Below, piece after piece: positions 9,748-18,829 of a stretch of DNA of 64,000 bases (its first letter is position 1; every line of letters starts with the position of its first letter). The DNA lies in NCBI GenBank assembly GCA_029838215.1, contig JALGVI010000011.1, positions 1-64,000 of the forward strand, given 5' to 3'. Position numbers and translations under genes: made by a program. A model generated the notes under the pieces. The model saw only the letters and a program-made list of their open reading frames with translations. It was not told the origin of the DNA and ran no database searches. Origin of the DNA: Candidatus Helarchaeota archaeon (GTDB lineage Archaea; Asgardarchaeota; Lokiarchaeia; Helarchaeales; RDOG01).

Positions 9748-10368
9748 ATGGTCGAAATTACGCCAAGTTTTCGTGTTGAACTCGAAGAGATCTATGAAGT
9801 CCTAATCACGACGTTAAGCCCTGAGAAGCATTATAATGTTGCTCCAATGGGCGTGATTTTTCGTTCGGACCAAGAGATCGAATTGAGAATTTTTAACACT
9901 TCGAATACCTGTAGGAACCTGCAGCATGTTGGTAAAGCGAGGATTAATTTTGTCAATGATTTATTCTTATTCTACAAGGCCGCATTAGACAAGCAACACT
10001 TTCCTGAAACTGCATTATCATGGAAGTCTCCTGACCTTCCTCCTGGAATAAAAAATGCATGGTTGATTCTTGATGTTCAAGTTCACGCCATTAAAAAACA
10101 GCGCGAAATGACGCATTTTGTGCTAAAAATCATCTCAAAACAGGAAAAGATCATTCGCACTGCTCCTTTTTGCCGGAGTCATTACAAACTTTTGGAAACC
10201 ATCATTCACTTAACTCGTCTACCCATATTTAAAGAAAGGGATCCTTATGAATTTGCAAGCCTCAAAGAAGCCATCGATGAAAATATCCGGTATGTTCGAG
10301 CTCATTCCAGAAGTGAAACTGCATTGTGCGTTTTAGACCTGATTCTCACTTATCTTGATAACTTTTAA
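9748..10368 (+). CDS. DUF447 family protein (FMN-binding-like fold)
   Basis: 206 aa from the ATG at 9748; another in-frame ATG lies at 9724, and upstream extension runs into the mptD gene on the other strand. DUF447 proteins are archaeal and also occur in methylotrophic bacteria. Signature parts: YEVLITTLSPEKHYNVAPMGVIF near the N-terminus, then ARINFVNDLFLFYKAAL, and a C-terminal AHSRSETALCVLDLI helix. The fold resembles split-barrel flavin-binding proteins. Placement next to mptD and ahead of mptG fits a role in tetrahydromethanopterin synthesis, but the reaction is unknown. Confidence 0.8.
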   Translation: MVEITPSFRVELEEIYEVLITTLSPEKHYNVAPMGVIFRSDQEIELRIFNTSNTCRNLQHVGKARINFVNDLFLFYKAALDKQHFPETALSWKSPDLPPGIKNAWLILDVQVHAIKKQREMTHFVLKIISKQEKIIRTAPFCRSHYKLLETIIHLTRLPIFKERDPYEFASLKEAIDENIRYVRAHSRSETALCVLDLILTYLDNF

Positions 10369-10440
10369 TTCGAGTCTTTCTCATGTCGTGTTTGATTTCT
10401 CGTTAAATTCTCAAGTCTTCATGACTAATTCTGGAGATGC

Positions 10441-10448
10441 TTTAAATA
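10441..10448 (+). promoter_or_regulatory. TATA box of the pterin operon
   Basis: TTTAAATA, the only good TATA-like element in the 150-bp gap. A start about 25 nt downstream (near 10472) would place the inverted repeat at 10480 just inside the transcript. Confidence 0.45.
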
Positions 10449-10479
10449 GAAATTGTTTCTACGTTATTAAAGTTACGAG

Positions 10480-10499
10480 AGTTACATTAAAATGTAACT
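10480..10499. promoter_or_regulatory. Inverted repeat at the start of the pterin operon
   Basis: AGTTACAT-TAAA-ATGTAACT, perfect 8-bp arms. A further AGTTACGAG half-copy lies directly upstream at 10471-10479. It lies between the TATA box and the first codon, where a bound repressor would block initiation. It is more likely an operator than a terminator because no T-run follows. Confidence 0.5.
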
Positions 10500-10517
10500 G
10501 ATTACAGAAAAAAACCT

Positions 10518-11909
10518 TTGGCGAGTCGAATATCATTGGCAGATCTCGAAGGGTTAACAAAAATTCTACTTGAAAATGGAAAAAATAAAGATGAAATCAT
10601 CGACATTCTGGTAAAAGAATATCAATTCTACAAAAAAATCGCCACGATAGAAGCTCGATCGATGGCTGAAGCCGTCATTACTGAAGTCCAAAATACACAA
10701 AAAAAACCCGAAAGCGAATTATTACAAAAAATCCTTGAAATTCCTCTATCAGGAGTAACGATGGGGGAACAAGGTGTTGGGTGCCGTGGACAAGGCGATT
10801 TTCACGTTCATGAATTAATCTCTTCCCTTTCTGAAACTAAAATAAAACCCGTTCTTTCACCGAAATCCCTCGATGATTGCGGTGCGATAATGTGGAAAAA
10901 TGCGAATGATACGATGTATATCGTTTCGAAAATGGAAGGAATGCATTCCAGGCTCAGCGATTTTCCTTTTTTTGCAGGGTTTCACGTGACCAGAGCGGCA
11001 TTGAGAGATCTCTACGTTAAAGGAGCAATACCCGTTTCACTCATGGTTGACATCCATCTTGCTGATGATGCCGATATCGGAAAATTGTTTGATTTCATGA
11101 TCGGCGTCAGTACGGTTGCTGAACTTACAAGCGTCCCCATTACTGCCGGTTCCACGCTTCGCATTGGTGGAGATATGGTTATAGGATCTCGAATAACTGG
11201 AGGGATAGCAGGGCTGGGCGTGGCAAGAAAATTACTCGCCCGAAAAAATATCAGAATAGGAGATGACATCTTAATGAGCGAAGGCGCGGGTGGAGGGACC
11301 ATCGTGACTACAGCACTATATGGAGGTAAACCCGACGTGGCATTAGAAACCATGAACATTCAATTCTTAAAAGCATCACAGGCTTTGCTTGAAAATCCCA
11401 TCATGGATGAGATTCATGCATGTACTGATGTCACGAATGGTGGACTACGCGGTGATCTGTATGAGATTGCAAAGGAAGCGAATGTTGGAATGCAAGTCGT
11501 CGAAACAAAAGTCAAGGAACTCGTGAATCCGAAAGTCTTGCAAATGTTAAATGACTTGAATGTCGATTATATGGGCGTCTCGCTTGATGCATTGCTAATC
11601 TTCTGTCCCAAGAACATAACACGGAAAATAATTAATATTATTCAAGGTGCAGGAGTCAAAATTCATAAAATTGGTGAAGTTGTACCTAAAGATCAAGGTA
11701 TAACTTGCCTTCGAGAATCGGGAGAGGTCGAATTAATTCCCCACTTTAGAGAAAGTGCCTACACGAAAATTAAAAAAGTTGTCGGGGAAGATCTTCAAGA
11801 ATCAAGGCAAGCCTTGCTCGCAAAAAAAGTCACTCAAGCGTATGAATCCGCATTAAAGAAAAAAGAAATCGTGGTCAAATGGATGCAAGAAAGAGGGGAA
11901 ACGCGATGA
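10518..11909 (+). CDS. PurM/SelD/HypE-superfamily protein (AIR synthase-related)
   Basis: 463 aa. Residues ~1-60 are a helical extension. The rest is a PurM-type ATP-binding enzyme: the N-terminal half has GVGCRGQGDFHVHE and the SPKSLDDCGAI strand, then HVTRAALRDLYVKGAIPVSLMVDI, VPITAGSTLRIGGDMVIGSRITGG and the C-terminal DVTNGGLRGDLYEIA motif. It resembles the COG2144/methanogenesis-marker-2 group of selenophosphate-synthetase relatives rather than true SelD, since the SelD GxGC(U)K active loop is absent in that exact form. The start is TTG at 10518, because the next ATG is ~49 codons in. The stop overlaps mptG by ATGA. It is probably a kinase-like step in pterin or cofactor synthesis; the reaction is unknown. 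Confidence 0.75.
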   Translation: MASRISLADLEGLTKILLENGKNKDEIIDILVKEYQFYKKIATIEARSMAEAVITEVQNTQKKPESELLQKILEIPLSGVTMGEQGVGCRGQGDFHVHELISSLSETKIKPVLSPKSLDDCGAIMWKNANDTMYIVSKMEGMHSRLSDFPFFAGFHVTRAALRDLYVKGAIPVSLMVDIHLADDADIGKLFDFMIGVSTVAELTSVPITAGSTLRIGGDMVIGSRITGGIAGLGVARKLLARKNIRIGDDILMSEGAGGGTIVTTALYGGKPDVALETMNIQFLKASQALLENPIMDEIHACTDVTNGGLRGDLYEIAKEANVGMQVVETKVKELVNPKVLQMLNDLNVDYMGVSLDALLIFCPKNITRKIINIIQGAGVKIHKIGEVVPKDQGITCLRESGEVELIPHFRESAYTKIKKVVGEDLQESRQALLAKKVTQAYESALKKKEIVVKWMQERGETR

Positions 11910-12898
11910 AATTAATCGTAAAAACTCCAAGTCGTCTTCATTTTTCATTAATCGATTTGAACGGATCTCTTGGAAGAGTCGACGGTGGAATTGGTGTTGC
12001 ATTAAATTATCCTAATGTCGTGATCGAAATAGAACCGTCTGAAAATTCTCATTTTGAAATTTCTGCCCGGAAAAATCAATCTCTAATCCAAGAACTCGTG
12101 GAAAAAATCATTCAAAATTTTGACATTCATCATGGATTTCATCTTCACGTCAAGGAGCAAATACCCAATCACGTGGGATTGGGCTCCAAGACTCAATTAT
12201 GTTTGGCTATTGCGTATGCCATTTCTCGAATGATTCAAAGAACACCCAATATCAAGGAACTGGCACGCATGACAAGTCGTGGAGGGACTTCAGGCATCGG
12301 CGTGAATATCTTCCAAAAAGGTGGATTCGTTCTAGATGCTGGGCATTCCTATGGAAATGGTCTCGAAAAAAATTCTTTCCTACCATCATCCGCTTCTATT
12401 GCTCCGCCTCCCCCTATTTTATTTCATTCTACTCTTCCGGAAGATTGGTTATTCGTCAACGCGATTCCTTATTTGGGACGCGACATACACGGCAAGGAAG
12501 AAGTGAATATTTTTCAAACATCATGCCCCATTTCCGATGAAGAAGTTGGAAAAGTATGCCGAATAATCCTCATGCGAATTTTACCGGGCATTAAAACAAA
12601 TTCCATTGAATTATTTGGTCGAGGATTAACTGAATTACAAAACGTGGGTTTTAAGAAACTTGAAGTCGATCTTCAACCCGAGCTAATCAAGAACCTGATT
12701 CGATTTAATCTCGAAAACGGCGCTCATGGGGCAGGGATCTCCTCATTTGGATGTCTGACCTATGGAATTGTAAAAGGAATAAACGAAGCGCGTAAGCTAA
12801 AAGTCAAAATACAGGATTTTTTGGACAAAAAAGACGGTGGGAAAGTATTCATTTCTTCTGTAAAAAATTCTGGTTTCGAAATAACACAAAATGGTTAA
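11906..12898 (+). CDS. mptG: Beta-ribofuranosylaminobenzene 5'-phosphate synthase
   Basis: Condenses p-hydroxybenzoate/p-aminobenzoate with PRPP to start the H4MPT side chain. It belongs to the GHMP-kinase fold. Key parts: the N-terminal TPSRLHFSLIDLNGSLGRVDGGIGVAL, the glycine-rich VGLGSKTQLCLAIA loop and TSRGGTSGIGVNIFQKGGFVLDAGH. The start is the ATG at 11906: relatives begin with M-K-x-x-x-x-T-P-S-R-L-H-F, a GAGGGG ribosome site lies 9 nt upstream, and it overlaps the stop of the preceding gene. 330 aa, normal length. Confidence 0.9.
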   Translation: MKLIVKTPSRLHFSLIDLNGSLGRVDGGIGVALNYPNVVIEIEPSENSHFEISARKNQSLIQELVEKIIQNFDIHHGFHLHVKEQIPNHVGLGSKTQLCLAIAYAISRMIQRTPNIKELARMTSRGGTSGIGVNIFQKGGFVLDAGHSYGNGLEKNSFLPSSASIAPPPPILFHSTLPEDWLFVNAIPYLGRDIHGKEEVNIFQTSCPISDEEVGKVCRIILMRILPGIKTNSIELFGRGLTELQNVGFKKLEVDLQPELIKNLIRFNLENGAHGAGISSFGCLTYGIVKGINEARKLKVKIQDFLDKKDGGKVFISSVKNSGFEITQNG

Positions 12899-12915
12899 GA
12901 TTTTCGTGAAAAAAC

Positions 12916-13998
12916 ATGGTCAAAGTTATTGGAATTGATCCCGGTACCAAGTCATACGGGATTTTAGGTTTGGAAGATGGAAAAGTAATTTTGGACACGT
13001 CATTCTCAACTAAAAACGTCTTGAAAAATCCACATCTTGTAATAAACGCTTTGGAATCCATTCAACAGATTGACTTGGTCGTGGCTCCCTCGGGATTAGG
13101 ACTACCACTTGTACCCATCTCAGATCTTAACGAAGCCCACGTGTTTGAAATGACACTTGAAAAAAAACATCAAGGTAACATATCTGCAGTCGTTCAAGTC
13201 GCAAGATTGCTTAAAGAGAAAAATTATGAAGGATTTTTTATTCCTGGCGTCAAGCTCCTGCCTTCTGTCCCTCCATATCGGAAGATCAATAAAATTGACA
13301 TGGGCACTGCAGACAAGGTCTGTTCTGCAGTATTGGCAATACATGACCAAGCAAGAAATTTAACAATTCCTGTCCAAGAAACATCATTCATTTTGGTAGA
13401 GATGGGGTCTGGCTTTAATGCAGTCCTAGGCATAGACAAAGGTAAGATCGTAGATGGCATTGGAGGAACGATGGGTGGTTTCGGTTTCTTATCCTGTGGA
13501 GGACTGGATGCGGAAGTCGCCTACCTTCTAGGTGAATTCGAAAAAAAACAATTATACAAAGGAGGCGCGGCTTATGTCGCAGGCTATGCCAATTTAAGCA
13601 TTGATGAATTCATGATTCAATCTCGAAAGGATGACTTGTTTGAAATGGCATTGAACGGTATGATTGATGGTCTCCTGAAGGGAATCCATGCAATGACCGT
13701 TTCCGTTCCCAGCCCTAGAGAAATCATCCTATCAGGAACATTAGTTCGTAATGACCCATTCTTTCAGGCATTGATTGAAAAAATCCCGAATATTGCACCT
13801 GTGAGAAAGATAAGAGGATTGCCAGGCTCAAAAATCACCAAAGATGCTGCACAAGGTGCTGCCATCATCGCAGATGGTCTTGTCGGCGGGCAATTTGAAC
13901 CATTAATCGATAATCTTGAAATGAAAAAAGCACACGGATCGAATCTTGATTCCGTATTTCTGGAAGGCATCGAACGATTCCGTATGAGAAGAAAATGA
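12916..13998 (+). CDS. DUF1464 family ASKHA-fold kinase-like protein
   Basis: 360 aa, typical length for DUF1464, an archaeal family related to acetate/butyrate kinases. The phosphate-1 loop is VIGIDPGTKSYGILGLEDG. A mid-protein GSGFNAVLGIDKGKIVDGIGG and a C-terminal EIILSGTLVRNDPFF complete the ASKHA layout. A substrate has never been established to my knowledge. It sits 17 bp after mptG and ahead of the DHPS-like gene, which suggests a phosphotransfer step linked to pterin metabolism. Confidence 0.8.
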   Translation: MVKVIGIDPGTKSYGILGLEDGKVILDTSFSTKNVLKNPHLVINALESIQQIDLVVAPSGLGLPLVPISDLNEAHVFEMTLEKKHQGNISAVVQVARLLKEKNYEGFFIPGVKLLPSVPPYRKINKIDMGTADKVCSAVLAIHDQARNLTIPVQETSFILVEMGSGFNAVLGIDKGKIVDGIGGTMGGFGFLSCGGLDAEVAYLLGEFEKKQLYKGGAAYVAGYANLSIDEFMIQSRKDDLFEMALNGMIDGLLKGIHAMTVSVPSPREIILSGTLVRNDPFFQALIEKIPNIAPVRKIRGLPGSKITKDAAQGAAIIADGLVGGQFEPLIDNLEMKKAHGSNLDSVFLEGIERFRMRRK

Positions 13999-14077
13999 CA
14001 CGAACTTCGAGATCACCGCAAGGAAAAGCCTTAATCGGTTGAATTCGTTTTACTATGAAAAATAATGAGGGATTTTA

Positions 14078-15625
14078 ATGAAAAAAGCACTAATCCTAAC
14101 GGGAATGGATGCATTTGATCTCGTGAGGTCCTTTACACGCGATATCTCCGAAAAAATTGAAGTTAAAAAAATGCCCATTTCTATAGCAGCTTTCATGACT
14201 CCAACTTTAATCGAGAATTGGCTCAATTCCATGAATCTCGATATATTCGAATTCGTTATGGTTCCAGGATTGATGAAAGGAAATCTTTCCGAAATATCTG
14301 ATCGCCTGAACATCCCAATATACAAGGGTCCGAAGTATGCAGCAGACATTTCGAAGGCACTCGATCATGTCGATAAGCTCTCGAGCTCAAGGGCGGCTGA
14401 TTTCCTCTTTCAACAAGCGGATCTGGACATGCTTCAAGAGGCCATTCAGAAATATGCAAGAGAAACAGCTTGCTTCCCGTTGGGACAAGAAGAATCTCGT
14501 GTTTTCGTTGGCACGCAAACGTTTCCAATTATCTTGGGAGAAATCGTGGATGCACCGAAACTATCCGTGGAGGAAAACTTACAAATTGCCCTGCAATATG
14601 TGGATGAAGGTGCAAATGTCATTGATCTTGGTTGCATGGTAAAGAAAAAAAATCCCGAAAAAATCAAGGAAATTCTTACGCGATTAAAGAAAAATGAGAC
14701 GTTAAAAAACGTGCCATTTAGTATTGACAGTCTCAATCCCGAAGAAATCATTGCAGGTGTTGAAGCAGGAGCTGAATTAGTATTGAGCATTGATGCCGGT
14801 AATATCGAAGTATTGAATTCCATCCCTGACGAAACCGCCATTGTCGTCCTCCCGACAAACGTTCGCGAAGGCTTCATGCCTCAGACACCAGAAAATCGCG
14901 TCAAAAAATTAAAAGAAACCATAAAACACGCTAAAGGTAAAGGCTTCACGCGAATCATTGCTGATCCATTACTGGAATCTCCCATCATGCCTGGTCTTTA
15001 TAAATCTTTGAAATCTTACGAACTTTTTCAAGAGCAGGAACAGTCAATTCCTTTGATGTTTGGTATTGGAAACGTGACAGAACTTGTCGATGCTGATTCA
15101 ACTGGATTGAACATGTTGCTTGCTTGTTTGGCTTTAGAGCTAAATGTATCAGTTCTTTTGACTACAGAATATAGCCCAAAATCACGCCTGAGTATAAATG
15201 AATTATCTATTGCTCTTCAGATGTGTTTTATTGCACGGTTGAAAAGAACTCCTCCTAAAGATATGGCATTATCGCTACTTCGAGCAAAGAGTAAAATTGA
15301 ATTCATGCCACCTCTCAAATTAGAAGGGCTCGATTTCACCCCAATATCTCCTTCAACCGAGAGCTTCGAATTTGATCAAAAAGGATATTTTAAAATTTGG
15401 GTAAATCATTTTGACAAGCAGATAAATGTCATTCATTACGATTTAGATAACTCTGCTCGAATCGCCTTTCAAGCACCATCGGCCCGAGACCTGTGTGCTG
15501 AAATCAACCGTCGCGCCCTAGTTTCTTTGAATGAACATGCCTCGTACTTGGGACGAGAATTGGAAAAAGCTGAGATTTGTTTGAAGTTGGGTAAAAGCTA
15601 CATTCAGGATGACGAAATTTGGTGA
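14078..15625 (+). CDS. Dihydropteroate synthase-related protein
   Basis: 515 aa. The C-terminal two thirds form a TIM barrel of the pterin-binding type: ENLQIALQYVDEGANVIDLGCM, VPFSIDSLNPEEIIAGVEAGAELVLSID and FTRIIADPLLESPIMPG correspond to DHPS strands. The N-terminal ~140 residues are an extra domain (MKKALILTGMDAFDLVRSF...) found in the archaeal DHPS-related family. The expected job is joining the pterin to the ribofuranosylaniline arm in H4MPT synthesis. Its 3' end is 6 bp before mptA. A final ~120-residue segment after the barrel is family-specific. Confidence 0.87.
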   Translation: MKKALILTGMDAFDLVRSFTRDISEKIEVKKMPISIAAFMTPTLIENWLNSMNLDIFEFVMVPGLMKGNLSEISDRLNIPIYKGPKYAADISKALDHVDKLSSSRAADFLFQQADLDMLQEAIQKYARETACFPLGQEESRVFVGTQTFPIILGEIVDAPKLSVEENLQIALQYVDEGANVIDLGCMVKKKNPEKIKEILTRLKKNETLKNVPFSIDSLNPEEIIAGVEAGAELVLSIDAGNIEVLNSIPDETAIVVLPTNVREGFMPQTPENRVKKLKETIKHAKGKGFTRIIADPLLESPIMPGLYKSLKSYELFQEQEQSIPLMFGIGNVTELVDADSTGLNMLLACLALELNVSVLLTTEYSPKSRLSINELSIALQMCFIARLKRTPPKDMALSLLRAKSKIEFMPPLKLEGLDFTPISPSTESFEFDQKGYFKIWVNHFDKQINVIHYDLDNSARIAFQAPSARDLCAEINRRALVSLNEHASYLGRELEKAEICLKLGKSYIQDDEIW

Positions 15626-15631
15626 ATTCTC

Positions 15632-16585
15632 ATGGATAAACTTCGTGACATTCAAAATACAATTGCTGAATATAACGTTGCCATTAATAAAGTTGGCATC
15701 CAAAACGTAGTAAAAAGAATTCGATTAAAAAAGGACTCTAGCTCATATGATTTCTCTGGACGCCTTTCTGCCTTCATCGACCTTCCCCGAGAAAAACGTG
15801 GCATTCACATGTCAAGAAATCCCGAATCGATCGAAGAAGTGTTGAATGAGTTTCAATTTAAAAAGGCAACCTCTTTCGAAATGTTCGTGAAAGGCGTGGC
15901 AGAAACGTTATTAAAAAAACATGAATATAGCTCAAATTCTGAAGTCGCGTTGAAAGGCACTCTAATTTTGGAAATGGCTCAAGACTATGGGGGTACATAT
16001 CAAAAATCCTTAGATATTATGGTTCGAGCAGCCTCTTCACGTAGCACTCAAGACCTGAAGACCACGATCACGTTACGTGTTTCTTCATTGGGAATGAATT
16101 CGTGTCCATGTGCACAAGAGATGATTCGAGATTATTCGAAAGATATCCTTCTCAAACGAGCTGAAAACCTAAACTTGAGCGAAGAAACAATTGATAGCAT
16201 TCTTCAACTGGTTCCACTGGCAACTCACAGTCAAAGAGGACGAGGAACAATCGAAATCGAAGAATTAAAAGAAAATTCTATAGACCTACTTGAGTTAATT
16301 GATATTATTGAAGGATCAATGTCCGCACGTATCTCGGCTGATGTTTTAAAACGACCTGAAGAGGGAAAATTGGTTCGTCTTGCTCATTTTAATCCAAAAT
16401 TCGTAGAAGACAGCTTGAGGCACATGGCATTCCATCTCATCCGGAAATTCAAGCACTTGCCTGATGATACAAGAATATGCCTACAGATGGAAAATATGGA
16501 AAGTATTCATTCATATGATGCTGTTGCTACAAAAATAACGACAATTAAAGAATTAAAGGAAGAACTATTGGCTCCAAATGGGTGA
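15632..16585 (+). CDS. mptA: GTP cyclohydrolase MptA (FolE2/GCYH-IB type)
   Basis: 317 aa. Fe(II)-dependent conversion of GTP to 7,8-dihydroneopterin 2',3'-cyclic phosphate, the first step of H4MPT biosynthesis. Diagnostic stretches: VGIQNVVKRIRLK, AFIDLPREKRGIHMSRNPESIEE, the metal-site region MNSCPCAQEM and the late ATHSQRGRGTIEI. The His/Cys metal ligands of the COG1469 family are present. It overlaps the next gene by 8 bp, so translation is probably coupled. Confidence 0.93.
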   Translation: MDKLRDIQNTIAEYNVAINKVGIQNVVKRIRLKKDSSSYDFSGRLSAFIDLPREKRGIHMSRNPESIEEVLNEFQFKKATSFEMFVKGVAETLLKKHEYSSNSEVALKGTLILEMAQDYGGTYQKSLDIMVRAASSRSTQDLKTTITLRVSSLGMNSCPCAQEMIRDYSKDILLKRAENLNLSEETIDSILQLVPLATHSQRGRGTIEIEELKENSIDLLELIDIIEGSMSARISADVLKRPEEGKLVRLAHFNPKFVEDSLRHMAFHLIRKFKHLPDDTRICLQMENMESIHSYDAVATKITTIKELKEELLAPNG

Positions 16586-17612
16586 ACCAATGCCGATTTA
16601 TGCCCGTGAAGGAGATTTCATCGAAACTAATAACGATCTAATTTTCGATGTCAAGGGATTTATTCATCCTCCGGCTCACATTGTGGCCTACTTGAGATAC
16701 TATCCTGACACGCTGGGTGAAAGACATCGAAAAAATTGTCGTTATAAAAAAGTATATTCTTTAGATGAACGCTTTAAAATCTTAAAAACACAATTCCCAC
16801 AATTTATTTACGATGATCCCGCCATGGGACAACTCATTCAAGCCGTACCTCATCGGTACATTAGAAAAATATATGAGCCACATGTATATTTGGGTCGTGT
16901 TTTGAAAAAACCAAAAAACAGGTACGAGAAAGCCGTTGCCCGATTAACTCAATATATTCTTGATGAATCAGGAATTTTCCACTCTGATTTAGGTGTATCG
17001 GGATCGCCCATGGTCGGATTGAATCGTCCGGATTCTGACATTGACATTATTGTATATGGAAGTGAAAATGCAAGAAAAGTACATGATTCAATGGAACGTT
17101 TATTTAAAGATGAACAAATCCCCATTCGACCCTATAATTACCAAGAACTTCAAAAATTATATAAGTTCAAGAGTCAGGATACTCATGTTTCCTTCGAAGA
17201 TTTCGTGAAATTTGAAATCGAGAAAAAAACACAAGGAATATTCGAAGAAAAAATAGAATTTTTCATTCGAAATTTGAAAGCGTGGGATGAAATTGAAGCG
17301 AACCCAACGAATGAATACGGTTATTATAAATACCGAAACGTGGGTGAAATTGCAGTTCAGGCAAGGATCGTGAATGATCAAGAAGCCATTTTCACGCCCT
17401 GCATTTACGGCATAAAATTAATGAAAGTATTTGATGGTCCAAGCAATAAAAGTATTGAACGCGTGGTATCATACCGGGGCAGATTCACGGAAGCAAAATT
17501 AGGTAAAATAATAAATATCCGCGGAACCCTCGAAATTGTAAATGGAAAGAACGGAGAGGAATTCTATCAAATCGTGGTTGGTGCACGAAAAGAACATTAC
17601 TTGACATATTGA
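16578..17612 (+). CDS. Pol-beta-superfamily nucleotidyltransferase (copy 1)
   Basis: 344 aa. N-terminal domain with DVKGFIHPPAHIVAYLRYYPD. Then the nucleotidyltransferase core GVSGSPMVGLNRPDSDIDIIVYG, where the GS and the D-x-D metal ligands are intact. The C-terminal ~80 residues (ARIVNDQEAIFTPCIYGI..., YRGRFTEAKLGKIINIRGTLE) look like a beta-rich accessory domain. It is related to COG1665 predicted nucleotidyltransferases; substrate unknown. It overlaps mptA; an alternative ATG lies at 16590. The next gene is a diverged tandem copy. Confidence 0.78.
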   Translation: MGEPMPIYAREGDFIETNNDLIFDVKGFIHPPAHIVAYLRYYPDTLGERHRKNCRYKKVYSLDERFKILKTQFPQFIYDDPAMGQLIQAVPHRYIRKIYEPHVYLGRVLKKPKNRYEKAVARLTQYILDESGIFHSDLGVSGSPMVGLNRPDSDIDIIVYGSENARKVHDSMERLFKDEQIPIRPYNYQELQKLYKFKSQDTHVSFEDFVKFEIEKKTQGIFEEKIEFFIRNLKAWDEIEANPTNEYGYYKYRNVGEIAVQARIVNDQEAIFTPCIYGIKLMKVFDGPSNKSIERVVSYRGRFTEAKLGKIINIRGTLEIVNGKNGEEFYQIVVGARKEHYLTY

Positions 17613-17630
17613 TTCAAATATGGTGAAGCT

Positions 17631-18698
17631 ATGGCAAGACAAACTGATGTTAATCTGTTGTCATCTCCTTTGGATCATGACTTCATTCTCACTTTGGAAA
17701 ACTATTTCTTCACTGTTGTGGGGTATCAACATCCGCCTGACCGCATTTTCGCCTATTTGAAATACGTTCCTGCACCTGAAGGAAAATGGCGAGTTGATAA
17801 ACAACCCCTTGAAAGAGTGCTTCCTCATTATTCCGCAGCAATGGTTCATGAGACCTTCCAAATATTAGAAAAACAACACCCTGAATACATATTTGATTGC
17901 CCTATTAACAACATAACTATGACAGCAGTCCCGAAATCATCTATTAAGGAATACTTCAAACCGCAACAAGCCATCTCAAAATTAAAACAAGAATCAAAAC
18001 TTGATTTACTTCAAAGAAAAACTCTTGATCTCATTGACGTGTTGACTGATATGGGTGGAATTCAGCACAAATCTTTCGGTGTTACCGGGTCCATTCTCCT
18101 AGACATTCACGATCCAAGCTTCTCTGACATTGATCTTACCATTCATGGTCATTCAAATTCAATGATCATCAAAGATGTCGTGACGAACCTTTATGAAGCA
18201 GATTCTCGGTTCGCAAGGATGAGCATTCAAGAAGCAAGCGAATGGAAAGCGCGTAAAGTAAAGCAATTTAATCTCACGTCAGAAAATGTAGAAATTCTAT
18301 ACAGGCGAAAATGGAATATGGGTTACTTTACGAATACGAAATTTTCGGTTCACCCGATTCATCTAGAAAAAGAAATAAAAGACTCCTACGGGTCGAAGAG
18401 ATTCATTCCCAAAGGTGAAATCACTATAAAGGCTTGTATTGTGGATGATCAAGAAGCCATGTACATCCCTTGCATCTATGAAATAGACGAAGTCCACGTG
18501 ATTGAAGGAAAAAAAGTGAAAAACATTAGAGAAATCATATCTTTTGAAGGATTGTACTGTTCTGTCGGAAAAGTTGGTGAAAAAATTACATGTAGGGGAA
18601 AATTAGAAGAAGTAATTGTTCCCGAACACGATAACTATTATCGAATCGTACTAGGTTCTTTTTCAACAACTCAGGACTTCTTTCATCCTCAAGAATAG
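17631..18698 (+). CDS. Pol-beta-superfamily nucleotidyltransferase (copy 2)
   Basis: 355 aa, collinear with the preceding gene. The same opening (FTVVGYQHPPDRIFAYLKYVP), core (GVTGSILLDIHDPSFSDIDL, with GS and D-x-D kept) and C-terminal domain (CIVDDQEAMYIPCIYEI..., FEGLYCSVGKVGEKITCRG) are all present. It is an old duplication: spacing is conserved but identity is modest. Both copies keep the catalytic acidic pair, so neither is an obvious pseudo-enzyme. They may act as a heterodimer. It is the last gene of the pterin-island transcript. Confidence 0.78.
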   Translation: MARQTDVNLLSSPLDHDFILTLENYFFTVVGYQHPPDRIFAYLKYVPAPEGKWRVDKQPLERVLPHYSAAMVHETFQILEKQHPEYIFDCPINNITMTAVPKSSIKEYFKPQQAISKLKQESKLDLLQRKTLDLIDVLTDMGGIQHKSFGVTGSILLDIHDPSFSDIDLTIHGHSNSMIIKDVVTNLYEADSRFARMSIQEASEWKARKVKQFNLTSENVEILYRRKWNMGYFTNTKFSVHPIHLEKEIKDSYGSKRFIPKGEITIKACIVDDQEAMYIPCIYEIDEVHVIEGKKVKNIREIISFEGLYCSVGKVGEKITCRGKLEEVIVPEHDNYYRIVLGSFSTTQDFFHPQE

Positions 18699-18829
18699 AC
18701 CTGTTTTGCGACGAACTCTCCTATCCAAATTCAGGCATTACTCCTAAAGACATGATTTATAAGGACGGAACATAATCTATTGCTTGAAATTGGTATTTTC
18801 ATTCAAGTAAGAGGCAGTTGGTAAGTAAA

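Noticed and set aside
10518-11909. Reading this gene as true selenophosphate synthetase (SelD)
   Set aside because: The PurM fold is clear, but the SelD active-site loop is not matched and the pterin neighbourhood argues for a different substrate.
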